Source of the DNA: Tigheibacillus halophilus
Lineage (GTDB): Bacteria; Bacillota; Bacilli; Bacillales; Amphibacillaceae
DNA: 64,000 nucleotides
NCBI RefSeq assembly: GCF_042683165.1
Contig: NZ_JBHUIZ010000012.1
Location: 310,001-374,000, forward strand
Direction: 5' to 3'
Shown here one piece after another: positions 1-8,378 of this stretch; the stretch's first letter is position 1; each line of letters opens with the position of its first letter. The position numbers and the translations under genes are program-made. The notes beneath the pieces are model-generated. The model was not told the DNA's origin, did no database searches, and saw only the letters and a list, made by a program, of their open reading frames with translations.

Positions 1-221
1 CCAGCCAGTGCTGCCATGCTTTCCATATGACTAATGGATTCATTGACGAACACACCAACGCTTTTGACATGTTCCGGTATGGTGTCGATAATCACACGTG
101 CCTTTTCCGGGGCGATGTACCGTTTACTGTCCGCGAAGATGAAGCCAAGCAGGTCTGCTCCTTGCTGTATGGCGGTCTGTGCTGCTTCCAGTGTTTGGAT
201 GCCGCATATTTTAACGAACAT
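1..221 (-). CDS. trpF: Phosphoribosylanthranilate isomerase, N-terminal part (window edge)
   Basis: TrpF converts phosphoribosylanthranilate to CdRP in tryptophan synthesis. About 73 codons are visible; the gene runs off the left edge. The reading frame starts at an ATG at 221-219 preceded by GGAGGGG. It shows the family's N-terminal signature: KICGI at residues 4-8, GADLLGFIF at about 22-30 and SKRYI at about 32-36, which are the first two strands of the (beta/alpha)8 barrel with its phosphate-binding region. The start overlaps the 3' end of trpC by 11 bases, and the SD lies inside trpC, so translation is probably coupled. It is part of the trp operon controlled from the T-box leader near 4.1 kb. 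Confidence 0.93.
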   Translation of the reverse strand, partial: MFVKICGIQTLEAAQTAIQQGADLLGFIFADSKRYIAPEKARVIIDTIPEHVKSVGVFVNESISHMESMAALA

Positions 222-1014
222 GCTCCGTCCCCTCCGCTTTCAAAGCGATTTGGAAATCTGCAAAAGTTGCTGCAAGATTTTTTGCACGGACAAAGGATTC
301 TCCAACCAGTATGGCATTAGCACCGTAACCTGCAACGGCTTTCGCGTGATCGGCTGTCCGGATGCCGCTTTCGCTGATAATGACAGATGCCTTGCCCTTG
401 ATATGAGGAAGGATTTTTTCAGTGACAGCAAGGTCGACACGAAAATGATGCAGATTGCGGTTATTAATTCCGATAATAGGTGCCCGCTGCTGTAGCACGA
501 TATCCAGTTCTTCCAGCTGATGTACTTCGCAAAGTACCTCCAGACCCTGTGTTTTCGCATATTGATAAAGCGTAGTGAACTGGTCTTTTGACAGGGCTGC
601 GGCAATAAGAAGGATAATATTGGCTCCATTTGCTTTGGCATAATCGATTTGGATCGGGTCGATAATGAAATCCTTACATAAAATCGGTAAATCCACAGCA
701 GCGCGAATTGCCCGCAAGTCTTGCATCGATCCTTTGAAAAAAACTTGATCTGTCAAAACAGAGATGGCACCGGCACCGAAGGCTTCATACTTTTTGGCCT
801 GTGTAACCGGATCAAGTTCTAGGTTGAGTGCCCCTTTAGAGGGGGAAGCTCGCTTGATTTCAGCAATGATATTCAGATGGCTGGAGCCTGTGAATGTATC
901 TATGATCCGCGGGATTTGCCTATCGTTCATATGAACCGTCGTCTTCATTGGCTGTTGTTTCAGCGCGGCCACTTCTTTTCTCTTTTCCGCAAGTATTTCT
1001 TTTAAAATAGTCAT
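211..1014 (-). CDS. trpC: Indole-3-glycerol phosphate synthase
   Basis: Closes the indole ring: CdRP to indole-3-glycerol phosphate, in the cytoplasm. The protein has 267 residues, the usual length for a monofunctional TrpC. The barrel signature EIKRASPSKG lies at residues 52-61, CKDF at 113-116 (the lysine is the expected catalytic one), CEVH at 162-165, NNRN at 184-187 and SESG at 214-217, so the active-site residues look complete. The ATG at 1014 has GAGGTGA just upstream and follows the trpE-trpD stop by 9 bases. The 3' end overlaps trpF. Identification is firm. Confidence 0.97.
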   Translation of the reverse strand: MTILKEILAEKRKEVAALKQQPMKTTVHMNDRQIPRIIDTFTGSSHLNIIAEIKRASPSKGALNLELDPVTQAKKYEAFGAGAISVLTDQVFFKGSMQDLRAIRAAVDLPILCKDFIIDPIQIDYAKANGANIILLIAAALSKDQFTTLYQYAKTQGLEVLCEVHQLEELDIVLQQRAPIIGINNRNLHHFRVDLAVTEKILPHIKGKASVIISESGIRTADHAKAVAGYGANAILVGESFVRAKNLAATFADFQIALKAEGTEHVR

Positions 1015-1023
1015 CTTGTCACC

Positions 1024-3486
1024 TCATGAAATAGATTGATATCGATTCTTGCAGTCAATTAAAAATTGCAGTTTTTCCATCGCTGCGCCACTGGCGATGC
1101 TATCTTTTGCCAGCTGGATGCCTTCTTTGAAGGAAGTTGCTTTACCATTGGCAAACAGTGCGATTCCGGCATTGAAAACTACTGTATCAAGACAGGGACC
1201 AGGATTGCCATGCAGTACATCCAGCAGAATCCGGGCATTTTGCCTGGCACTGCCGCCTTTGATTTGTTCGTTTTCATATACAGGCAGGCCCACTTCATGT
1301 GGATGAAGCGTAAAAGAGTGTACCTTGCCATTTTCCAGCAGGCAAAGATGGTTTGTTCCCGCAAGAGAAGCCTCATCCATATGACCCGCCCCATTGATGA
1401 CGATGGCTCGTTTTCTGCCCAATTTTTGCAGCGTTTCCGCCATCATTTCCAACATATCCCGACGGTATATCCCCATCAATTGGGTGGATAAATGCATCGG
1501 GTTGGTCAAAGGCCCCATAAGATTGAAAATCGTCGGAATACCGAGCTCTTTTCTCACCCTGGTGATTTGTCCAAGCTTTTGATGGACATGGGGTGCATAC
1601 AAAAAAGCGATATTATTTTTCTCCAGTATTTCTTCAGTCTGTCCCGCTGCTAAATCCAATGGAACGCCTAACTCCTCCAATACGTCTGCACTGCCGGTTT
1701 TACTGGAAATGCTCCGATTGCCATGTTTGGCGACTTTCACACCGGAACCCGCCAACACGAATGCGGCTGCAGTGCTGATATTGAAGCTTTGGGATTGATC
1801 TCCGCCGGTTCCGCAATTATCCATCATGTTGCTTGATAAGATATTTGGTTGGCTGGCATGTTCCCGGATAGCTTCTGCCATTCCCGCAATTTCTTCAGGT
1901 GTTTCACCCTTCTTGCCAAGAGCAATCATGAAGGCGGCAATTTGGCTGTCGGAAACACTTCCCGCAAAGATATTGGATATAGCCTCATTCATTTCATGTT
2001 GTGCCATATCTTGGTTAGCCAATAATTTTTCCAGACAGCTTTTCATGTTTTGTTTCCTTTCTATAGGCAGATTGTAACCTTTCTTTGGAACAGCGGTGCC
2101 GCCCCCGGCAGAAATGAGCGACTTGGCTTTATGCATTGTCTCCTCATATTCTTTTTCAGGCACGGACTGGGCAACAATGCCTGCGCCCGCCTGTAAATAT
2201 GCGGTTTCACCCTTAATGGTCAGCATTCGGATGGCGAGGGCAAAATTGATATCATGATTGAAATTGATATAGCCGACCCCACCGCCATAAACCCCGCGTT
2301 TATTGTTTTCCAATTCGCTGATGATTCGCATCGCTTTTGTCTTCGGTGCTCCTGACACAGTTCCGGCTGGCAAACAGGCAAGCAATGCATCAATGCTTGA
2401 GCTGTCATCCCGCAGTGTAGCAGTAACATCGGAAACGATGTGCATAACGTGTTCGTATTTTTCGATATACAGATGTCTTGGTACTTGGATGCTTGCGGAC
2501 TTGCATACCTTTGCCAAATCTTGCTTGCAACGTTCGATCAGCATCTCGTGCTCTGCCAATTCCTTCGGATCAGCCAGCAATGCTGTTTCCAATCGTTTGT
2601 CGTCATCCGAATCAGAACCACGAGGATACGTTCCTGCAATTGGGTTGGTGAGTACTCGGTTTCCTGACGTTTGCAGCAAGCTTTCAGGTGAAGCTCCCAG
2701 CAGCAGGTATTCTTCAAAGTCCACGTAAAACATGTAAGGTGATGGATTGGAGGCTCTCAATTTCATATAAAAAAGGAATGGGTCTCCTGGAAATGCTGCC
2801 TTCATACGCTGTGATAAAACAACCTGGGAAATATCTTGTGCCTTCATTTGTTCCTGTGCCGTCGCTACCTTGGATACAAATGATTGTTTGGACATTTCTG
2901 CAATGAAATGAATATCCGCTGCGTATACCGGTACAGAGATTTCATCCGCCGCCTTTAATGCCTCATGCAATCCGGCTACACGTCTGTGTAATACGTGGTC
3001 ATTCTCATCGTCTGTCCGGACCGCCAGCAGGTAAATGCAATTTTCACTGTGATCAAAGACAATCAAGTCCCGATAGAAAAGTAAATGTACATCCGGCATA
3101 TGCAAGTCATCTGGCAATTCCTCATCAAGGCCGAGCACATATCTGCCGTTGTCATAGCCGATATATCCCAGTGCCCCGCCAAAAAAAGGAAAGGGGAGAT
3201 CAATATGCTTTTTCGGTAAAATATGTTTCAATATTTCCAGCGGATGGCTATTGTAAGTCTTACTTGTTTCTGCCATATGGTTGACCAGTGTAGAAGTGGC
3301 CATATTGCCTTTCAATTCCTGATAGGGATTCGCACATATGAAAGAAAAACGCCGTCCGTCTTCAGATAAGCATTCCATGACGGCTTTTTTGGAACCTGGC
3401 AAAGCAAGAAAAGCTTGAGCAACTGTACAAGTACGTTCTATTTTTTGAATTTGGAAGGGGGGTTTCAATTCGTTTCGGTCTGTCAT
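1024..3486 (-). CDS. trpED: TrpE-TrpD fusion: anthranilate synthase component I + anthranilate phosphoribosyltransferase
   Basis: One 820-residue frame carries two enzymes that are normally separate. Residues 1 to about 465 are anthranilate synthase component I (chorismate to anthranilate), with PIAGTYPRG at 282-290, VSGAPKTKAM at 377-386 and GAGIV at 434-438. Residues 481-820 are TrpD, with CGTGGD at 558-563 and KHGNRSISSKTGSAD at 587-601. The linker is only about 15 residues. The ATG at 2046-2044 (residue 481) is where a stand-alone TrpD would start and still has AAAGG nine bases upstream, so TrpD may also be made separately. I chose the ATG at 3486 because it lies 8 bases from GGAGG; the ATG at 3492 is too close. 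The amidotransferase TrpG is not here and may be shared with folate synthesis elsewhere. A fusion caused by a one-base sequencing error cannot be excluded. Confidence 0.93.
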   Translation of the reverse strand: MTDRNELKPPFQIQKIERTCTVAQAFLALPGSKKAVMECLSEDGRRFSFICANPYQELKGNMATSTLVNHMAETSKTYNSHPLEILKHILPKKHIDLPFPFFGGALGYIGYDNGRYVLGLDEELPDDLHMPDVHLLFYRDLIVFDHSENCIYLLAVRTDDENDHVLHRRVAGLHEALKAADEISVPVYAADIHFIAEMSKQSFVSKVATAQEQMKAQDISQVVLSQRMKAAFPGDPFLFYMKLRASNPSPYMFYVDFEEYLLLGASPESLLQTSGNRVLTNPIAGTYPRGSDSDDDKRLETALLADPKELAEHEMLIERCKQDLAKVCKSASIQVPRHLYIEKYEHVMHIVSDVTATLRDDSSSIDALLACLPAGTVSGAPKTKAMRIISELENNKRGVYGGGVGYINFNHDINFALAIRMLTIKGETAYLQAGAGIVAQSVPEKEYEETMHKAKSLISAGGGTAVPKKGYNLPIERKQNMKSCLEKLLANQDMAQHEMNEAISNIFAGSVSDSQIAAFMIALGKKGETPEEIAGMAEAIREHASQPNILSSNMMDNCGTGGDQSQSFNISTAAAFVLAGSGVKVAKHGNRSISSKTGSADVLEELGVPLDLAAGQTEEILEKNNIAFLYAPHVHQKLGQITRVRKELGIPTIFNLMGPLTNPMHLSTQLMGIYRRDMLEMMAETLQKLGRKRAIVINGAGHMDEASLAGTNHLCLLENGKVHSFTLHPHEVGLPVYENEQIKGGSARQNARILLDVLHGNPGPCLDTVVFNAGIALFANGKATSFKEGIQLAKDSIASGAAMEKLQFLIDCKNRYQSIS

Positions 3487-3510
3487 TTCCATTCCTCCAT
3501 TTTTAAAAGT

Positions 3511-3800
3511 AAAAAACGCCCTCTGCAGCGATATCCATCACTGCAGAGGGCGTCAATTGCGCGGTGCCACCTCTTTTGAAAAGAAAGTCCTTTTCATCTT
3601 TTCGGATACGAGGGCTGGAAAGGGCTAACCCACCATTACCTGATATCCTATCCGAATAACGCCGGAAGACGTGTTTTCCTACTATGCGTTTTGCGCGTTC
3701 AGAAAACCTTTCACAAGTCCATTCAGCAAGTACCAATATGCCGGATTTCACCTCCCCGGCTCTCTGTAACATTGGAAATGCATGCCTACTCCTCTTGATC
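3511..3800 (-). promoter_or_regulatory. Trp-specific T-box leader, copy 2 (proximal), with terminator
   Basis: This is a tRNA-sensing riboswitch in the trp leader RNA. On the minus strand one sees AGGAGTA near 3790, a GGAGGTG loop in stem I near 3748, a specifier loop GAATGGACTT with codon UGG at 3721-3719 (Trp), and the T-box sequence AGGTGGCACCGCG at about 3573-3561. A strong terminator follows at 3552-3511: CGCCCTCTGCAG pairs with CTGCAGAGGGCG, then TTTTTT. Uncharged tRNA-Trp should favour the antiterminator and readthrough into trpED. It lies directly downstream of a second T-box. Confidence 0.95.
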
Positions 3801-3851
3801 GACAATTTGTTTTATTCATTTTTTTAGCAGTCAGCTTGTTTTAAAGAATAC

Positions 3852-4125
3852 AAAAAGGGCGTTCTCATCCTGTAAAAAGGACGAGAACCCCCGTGGTGCC
3901 ACCTTTGTTAGCGAAAAAATCCGCTCACTTTCCGGATACAAAGGACAATGCCTTTATATCTGTCTCTTGTAACGTAGAGACCTGTAACGCCAAAGCCTAC
4001 TGCACTGTTACATGGTTCGGTTTGGGGCTCGGAAGTCCATTCATCAATGAAAAACACACTGATTCACACCAGCCATCAGCTCTCTTTTGTGTTTTGTCAT
4101 GATTACTCCTCTTCGTCAAAGCCTG
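3852..4125 (-). promoter_or_regulatory. Trp-specific T-box leader, copy 1 (distal), with terminator
   Basis: This is the first of two tandem T-boxes. On the minus strand: GAGGAGTA near 4110, a GCTGGTGTGAATC stem I loop near 4070, a specifier loop GAATGGACTT with UGG at 4039-4037 (Trp), and the T-box sequence AGGTGGCACCACG ending near 3892. The terminator at 3891-3852 pairs GGGTTCTCGTCC with GGATGAGAACGCCC and ends in TTTTT. Both copies use the same specifier, so two successive checks of tRNA-Trp charging precede the operon. Confidence 0.95.
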
Positions 4126-4147
4126 CGTAATCAAGTTATTGTTTGCA

Positions 4148-4176
4148 ATTATGAGACATCAAAAATGAAATGTCAA
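4148..4176 (-). promoter_or_regulatory. Sigma-A promoter of the trp operon
   Basis: TTGACA (4176-4171), 17-base spacer, CATAAT (4153-4148) on the minus strand, about 25 bases before the first T-box begins. Only the first base of the -10 box departs from consensus. Confidence 0.8.
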
Positions 4177-4289
4177 GGGTTTTTACAAAAAAATAAAAAT
4201 TTCTCCATCTTGCCAAGGCTGTGTTATTTCGTCTGTGTATTGTATGCTAAGATGAGAGAGATGACTGTTGGATACAGGAGGCGATCGGA

Positions 4290-4811
4290 ATGGAGAATAA
4301 AATAACAAAATTGGAAGGTTACTCTCCACAAATCAGCAATCTGGTGTCAATGATGAATTATGTGAGAAAAACGACGTTGGAAACTGTTGCAGGATTATCT
4401 GTAGCGAATCTGGACTTTCTGCCCAGCGGGGATGGAAACAGCATCGGGGCTCTGTTGGCGCATATAGCCGCCGTAGAAAGGTTTTTCCAAATACAGACCT
4501 TTGAAGAGAGACATCCGCATAAAAGCGAAATCGCCACGTTGACTCCCGCACTTGGACTAGGTGAGCTGGGCAGAGATGAAATCAGGGGCAGACAGCTTAG
4601 TGAATATTTACAGACGATGGCGTCAACCAGGGAAAATACATTGCAAGAGCTGAAAAAACGTGATGATGAGTGGCTTTTTCGTGAGGCTGCCTGGGGGACG
4701 GATCTTTCTAATAACTATTTTCTTTGGTTTCATGTTTTTGAGGATGAAATCAACCATCGGGGCCAAATGCGCATCATCCGTAAAATGATGAAAGATGATC
4801 GTGAAGAATGA
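4290..4811 (+). CDS. DinB/YfiT-fold metalloprotein (DUF664-like)
   Basis: A 173-residue four-helix-bundle protein of the DinB superfamily, whose members bind a divalent metal through three histidines; some act as thiol (bacillithiol) transferases. Visible candidates for metal binding are the His in LLAHIAAVE (residue 58) and two in HVFEDEINH (148 and 156). There is no signal peptide or membrane segment, so it is probably cytoplasmic. The start ATG has AGGAGG nine bases upstream. It is a single gene with its own upstream region, divergent from the trp leader. The substrate cannot be inferred. Confidence 0.75.
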   Translation: MENKITKLEGYSPQISNLVSMMNYVRKTTLETVAGLSVANLDFLPSGDGNSIGALLAHIAAVERFFQIQTFEERHPHKSEIATLTPALGLGELGRDEIRGRQLSEYLQTMASTRENTLQELKKRDDEWLFREAAWGTDLSNNYFLWFHVFEDEINHRGQMRIIRKMMKDDREE

Positions 4812-4920
4812 AACTTGGAATATAGTTTTCTCTGTAAAATCCTGTTACAAACAAACAGATTTATGCTATTTTATTGTTAGGTAAATTTTTGCCGTTTCCA
4901 TGATAAAGAAAGCACAAAAA

Positions 4921-4947
4921 TTGGTGTTTCGCCTAGAATAGTATAAT
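4921..4947 (+). promoter_or_regulatory. Possible sigma-A promoter for ddl
   Basis: A perfect TATAAT at 4942-4947 with a weak TTGGTG at 4921-4926 (15-base spacer), 58 bases before the ddl start. No sigma-M-type box was found here. Confidence 0.45.
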
Positions 4948-5004
4948 GGCAGCTGCAGTCCTACGGTATCTGAACGGCGGCGAGAAAACGAGAGGAAGTT
5001 ATCC

Positions 5005-6108
5005 ATGAAAAAAGTGAAAGTCGGCATTATTTTTGGCGGTAAATCCGCCGAACACGAAGTATCCTTGCAATCTGCGAAAAATATAGTGGATGCCATTGAT
5101 AAAGATAAATACGAAGTGACATTGATTGGGATTGATAAGCAAGGCAGATGGCATCTTAATGACCAAACATCCTACTTACTTAACGCTGAAAACCCGAAAC
5201 TGATCCAGCTGAATAAGTCCAATGACAATGTGGCGATCGTACCAGGATCTGGCAGCAGCCAAATGATACATGCGTCAAATGGGGCAGTACTTGATCAATT
5301 GGACGTTGTTTTTCCAATTGTACACGGCACGCTTGGGGAAGATGGCAGTCTGCAGGGCATGTTGCGGTTGGCGAATGTACCGTTTGTCGGACCAAGCGTT
5401 CTCAGTTCTTCCATTTGTATGGATAAAGATATAGCAAAGCGCCTGTTGCAAGGAGCAGGTATCCATGTGGCAAAAGGGCTTGTTTATACGACTGCGAATA
5501 AACAAGATGCTGCCTATGAGCAGGCTGTCGAAGAACTTGGAACACCGATGTTCATCAAGCCCGCCAATCAAGGATCATCTGTCGGCGTCAGCAAGGTGAG
5601 TACCAAAGAAGAGTTTGATAAAGCCTTGGATGTTGCATTTGACTATGACCATAAGGTGGTGGTAGAAGAGGCCATCATTGGAAGAGAAATTGAATGTGCT
5701 GTTTTAGGCAATGAAGAACCAAAAGCTTCTCTTCCTGGGGAAATATTGCCACAAACTGCATTTTATTCCTATGAATCCAAATATATTGATGAAAAGGGCG
5801 CTGAACTGGCTATTCCAGCTGAATTGCCGGAAGAGACAGTCAAACAAGTACAGGCAGCAGCCATCGCCGCATTTCAAACCCTGCAATGTGAAGGCTTGGC
5901 CAGAGTCGATTTCTTCCTGACCGAAGATGGGAAAATTTATGTCAATGAAGTGAATACATTACCTGGTTTCACTAAAATCAGTATGTATCCGAAATTATGG
6001 GAGATCAGCGGCGTTCCCTATTCCGAATTGATCAGTGAATTGCTGGATTTGGCTATCGCTCGGCACGAAAAAGATAATCAGCTGAAAAGCACTGTGTGGG
6101 ATGATTGA
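5005..6108 (+). CDS. ddl: D-alanine--D-alanine ligase
   Basis: An ATP-grasp enzyme that makes the D-Ala-D-Ala dipeptide for peptidoglycan. 367 residues, typical of the DdlA/B length. The N-terminal domain starts GIIFGGKSAEHEVS. VHGTLGEDGSLQG lies at about 110-122, the ATP-grasp loop KPANQGSSVGVS at about 188-199, and the metal and substrate region NEVNTLPGFT near 315-325. The omega-loop reads YESKY; a K-Y pair here is the D-Ala-selecting form, unlike VanA-type ligases. The start ATG follows GAGAGGAAG. In many Bacillaceae murF is the next gene; here the next gene is a convergent nitroreductase and a terminator separates them. Confidence 0.97.
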   Translation: MKKVKVGIIFGGKSAEHEVSLQSAKNIVDAIDKDKYEVTLIGIDKQGRWHLNDQTSYLLNAENPKLIQLNKSNDNVAIVPGSGSSQMIHASNGAVLDQLDVVFPIVHGTLGEDGSLQGMLRLANVPFVGPSVLSSSICMDKDIAKRLLQGAGIHVAKGLVYTTANKQDAAYEQAVEELGTPMFIKPANQGSSVGVSKVSTKEEFDKALDVAFDYDHKVVVEEAIIGREIECAVLGNEEPKASLPGEILPQTAFYSYESKYIDEKGAELAIPAELPEETVKQVQAAAIAAFQTLQCEGLARVDFFLTEDGKIYVNEVNTLPGFTKISMYPKLWEISGVPYSELISELLDLAIARHEKDNQLKSTVWDD

Positions 6109-6141
6109 TCATCCCGCAGTGATAGAGAGGACCCATTAATC

Positions 6142-6178
6142 GTTCCCCTTTGGAGGTATATCTACCAGAGGGGATTTT
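6142..6178 (+). terminator. Intrinsic terminator of ddl
   Basis: TCCCCTTTGG pairs with CCAGAGGGGA and is followed by TTTTTT; about 35 bases after the ddl stop. Confidence 0.85.
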
Positions 6179-6279
6179 TTAATGGCTTTATCAGCCAGGA
6201 ACAAGGAAATTTCGAAGGCGGAGATAAAGACGAAGCAGAATGGGAAACATGTATCTCAAAAGGCTATTCCATATCTATA

Positions 6280-6312
6280 CAAAAAATCGAATTGCTCTTG
6301 CAGCAATTCGAT
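6280..6312 (-). terminator. Intrinsic terminator of the nitroreductase gene
   Basis: On the minus strand ATCGAATTGCT and AGCAATTCGAT form an 11-bp perfect stem with a 5-base loop, followed by TTTTTT. Confidence 0.85.
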
Positions 6313-6317
6313 GGATA

Positions 6318-6878
6318 TCAGCCTTCGTAACGGGCGAATTTTTCTATAACCGGGGTCCGGTCTTTGATAATCGGTTTTTTATTAAAAAAGCCGAGATGCA
6401 GAAAACCGACAATTTTTTCATTTTCTGATACATCAAGTAAGTTTTCGACACGCTCATCATAGATATGCGGATTGGTTTTCCACACAACCCCAAGCTGCTT
6501 TTCCCAAGCGAGAAGCCAGAAATTTTGAATCATGCTGGCTGTGGCGCCAAAGTTCTCATCATACTGTTTTTCATTTTCCCCTTTCTCCATGATGACAACG
6601 AGGAGTGCGTTCGGTTCATTCAAATATTCTTCCCGATTTTGCTGTCTTTCCTCTGGGTATGTAGCAGCAACTTTTTTCGCAAAATCAGCCTTCTTCTCCG
6701 GGCTGACAAAAACAAATCGCCATGGCTGGCGCAGTTGATGCGTCGGAGCCCAAATGGCATCCTCCAGCAGTTCCAGAACGACTTCTTCGGTAACCGGTTT
6801 ATCAGTATAATGCTTTTTTACTGCACGGCGTTCGCGGATGATCTGCGCCAAGGCAGTACGGTTTTTCACTTCTTCCAT
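6318..6878 (-). CDS. Nitroreductase-family FMN oxidoreductase
   Basis: 186-residue member of the nitroreductase family: FMN-dependent NAD(P)H oxidoreductases acting on nitro, quinone or flavin substrates, usually dimeric. The FMN-binding start RERRAVKKHY is near residue 15, and WAPTHQLRQPWRFVFV (about 47-62) and the C-terminal FLHLGFFNKKP fit the family. I chose the ATG at 6878 because AGGAGGTTATC precedes it; an upstream in-frame ATG at 6944 has none. A near-consensus Fur box lies about 50 bases upstream, so the gene may respond to iron and could serve ferric or flavin reduction, but the sequence does not give the substrate. Confidence 0.85.
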   Translation of the reverse strand: MEEVKNRTALAQIIRERRAVKKHYTDKPVTEEVVLELLEDAIWAPTHQLRQPWRFVFVSPEKKADFAKKVAATYPEERQQNREEYLNEPNALLVVIMEKGENEKQYDENFGATASMIQNFWLLAWEKQLGVVWKTNPHIYDERVENLLDVSENEKIVGFLHLGFFNKKPIIKDRTPVIEKFARYEG

Positions 6879-6928
6879 ATGATAACCTCCTATTTTATAC
6901 CTGCATTGCTTCAAACAGTGGAAATAAT

Positions 6929-6943
6929 TGATAATAATTCTCA
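6929..6943 (-). promoter_or_regulatory. Fur box upstream of the nitroreductase gene
   Basis: TGATAATAATTCTCA matches the Fur 7-1-7 consensus TGATAATNATTATCA at 14 of 15 positions, counting the N. It sits between the nitroreductase start and the divergent deaminase gene, closer to the former. Confidence 0.65.
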
Positions 6944-7034
6944 ATTGAATTGTAAGAGATTTTCACCGAAAATGCAATGAATATCATGAAAATCTGGATT
7001 TCTATAGGCCTGCATGCTATCATTCGAAATAATA

Positions 7035-7076
7035 TCGTGATAATTTCTTATTTCAAGTTCCGAATAAGTTTCACGA
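7035..7076 (+). promoter_or_regulatory. Interrupted inverted repeat upstream of the deaminase gene
   Basis: TCGTG and CTTATT on the left mirror AATAAG and CACGA on the right around a 10-base centre. It lies 44 bases before the deaminase start and has no T-run, so it is more likely an operator or a 5'-UTR hairpin than a terminator. The factor is unknown. Confidence 0.4.
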
Positions 7077-7119
7077 AAAACGGGTAAAGGGAAACAACAA
7101 ATGATGACGGAGGTATTCG

Positions 7120-7578
7120 ATGGATCAATTTATGAAACGAGCTTTGGGACTAGCTTCTAAAAATGTGAAAGAAGGCGGGCGGCCTTTTGGTGCAGTGCTC
7201 GTGAAAGATGGGGAAGTACTGGCTGAGGGGGTCAATGAACTCCACCATAAATACGATGTTAGCGCCCATGCGGAAATGAACGCTATCCGAGAAGCGCAGG
7301 AAAAGCTGCAAACGAGGGACCTTAGTGGAAGCGTCATGTATTGCAGCGGGGAACCATGTTCTATGTGTTTGACAGCGATGTTTTTCGTGGGGATCGAAAA
7401 AGGGTATTATGCATCCTCGATCGAAGAAACTGCAGGTGTAGGGCTGACTGATTCTGCCATGTTATACGAAGATTTGAAAAAACCTCGCGAAGAGAGACAG
7501 GTTCGGCTGGTACACATAGCATTGGACGATGATGCAGAAAATCCGATGGAACAATGGAGACAGAATCAAAAATCTTAA
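7120..7578 (+). CDS. Nucleoside/guanine deaminase-like protein (cytidine deaminase fold)
   Basis: 152-residue zinc hydrolase of the CMP/dCMP deaminase fold, close in length and layout to B. subtilis guanine deaminase GuaD. The zinc and catalytic motif HAEMNAI has His50 and Glu52, and the PCxxC motif reads EPCSMC with Cys80 and Cys83. The C-terminal region with YEDLKKPREER resembles the segment that closes over the partner's active site in guanine deaminase. GGAGG lies seven bases before the ATG. The substrate could be guanine or another amino-purine or pyrimidine. Confidence 0.85.
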   Translation: MDQFMKRALGLASKNVKEGGRPFGAVLVKDGEVLAEGVNELHHKYDVSAHAEMNAIREAQEKLQTRDLSGSVMYCSGEPCSMCLTAMFFVGIEKGYYASSIEETAGVGLTDSAMLYEDLKKPREERQVRLVHIALDDDAENPMEQWRQNQKS

Positions 7579-7745
7579 AGATGCAAAATTGCATCTAAAG
7601 CAGCAGTGCTTAACAAAGACAGGAAGAAGGATGTTCCTGCTGGTATGCAAATAAAGAGGAAGTAATTGTGCGCTATATCACAACCACCAGGAATAAATAG
7701 TGTATGATGAGGATGACATTATATAGATGCAGAGGTGTCATCGTC

Positions 7746-8198
7746 ATGTTATATAAGTTCTTATTAATGGTCCATATATTTTCTGCCATTCTTGGTATGG
7801 GTCCCGGCTTTGTCATGATGCACGTTTTAAAAAAGGCGAAGACGATGTCTGAATTAAGGCATGCTTATCAGATTCGTAATCAACTGCATATTTTTGTGAT
7901 GATTGGCGGAACATTGTTGATTGTCACTGGCTTATTAATGGGTTGGATACACCCTTATCTTTTCAGAACAGGCTGGTATATGCTTAGTCTGACATTGTTT
8001 TTGATTGCTTTAGGGTTCGGTCCTGTCATTTTATCACCACGTTCCAAGCCTATTAAAAAGTTTCTCCATGAATATGCTGCCGGGGAAGAAATACCAGACT
8101 TATATTATAGTATGGCTGACAGGCTGTTTTTGGCAGAGCGTGTAGAAAATGCCATATTCCTGGTTGTGATAGCATTGATGATTTTGAAGCCGTTTTAA
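7746..8198 (+). CDS. DUF2269-like integral membrane protein
   Basis: About 150 residues with four hydrophobic segments (about 2-22, 46-66, 75-97 and 130-148) and the pattern MVHIFSAILGMGPGF near the start, as in DUF2269 proteins. Function unknown. I chose the ATG at 7746 because AGAGGTG lies 8 bases upstream; the frame is open from 7704. It is a single gene, closed by a hairpin terminator. Confidence 0.7.
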   Translation: MLYKFLLMVHIFSAILGMGPGFVMMHVLKKAKTMSELRHAYQIRNQLHIFVMIGGTLLIVTGLLMGWIHPYLFRTGWYMLSLTLFLIALGFGPVILSPRSKPIKKFLHEYAAGEEIPDLYYSMADRLFLAERVENAIFLVVIALMILKPF

Positions 8199-8213
8199 AA
8201 AATACAGGCTATG

Positions 8214-8246
8214 AAAAAAGGAAAGTATGATTGCTTTCCTTTTTGA
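8214..8246. terminator. Bidirectional intrinsic terminator
   Basis: AAAAAGGAAAG and CTTTCCTTTTT form an 11-bp stem with T-runs readable in both directions. Confidence 0.75.
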
Positions 8247-8378
8247 ATACTTCCAGCCACATTTTGCTGTCAGTCCTATTCTTTCAGAAAAGTTTACTGA
8301 TGGGAAATGAATGCTATTGCATCCTGGCGAAGAAAGTGGTATATTCGTAAACAATATCAAAAAGGGGGAGTGAATCAT

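Noticed and set aside
4809..4835. TGAAAC near 4810 as an ECF sigma promoter of ddl
   Set aside because: No CGTC or CGTA lies at 16-17 bases downstream.
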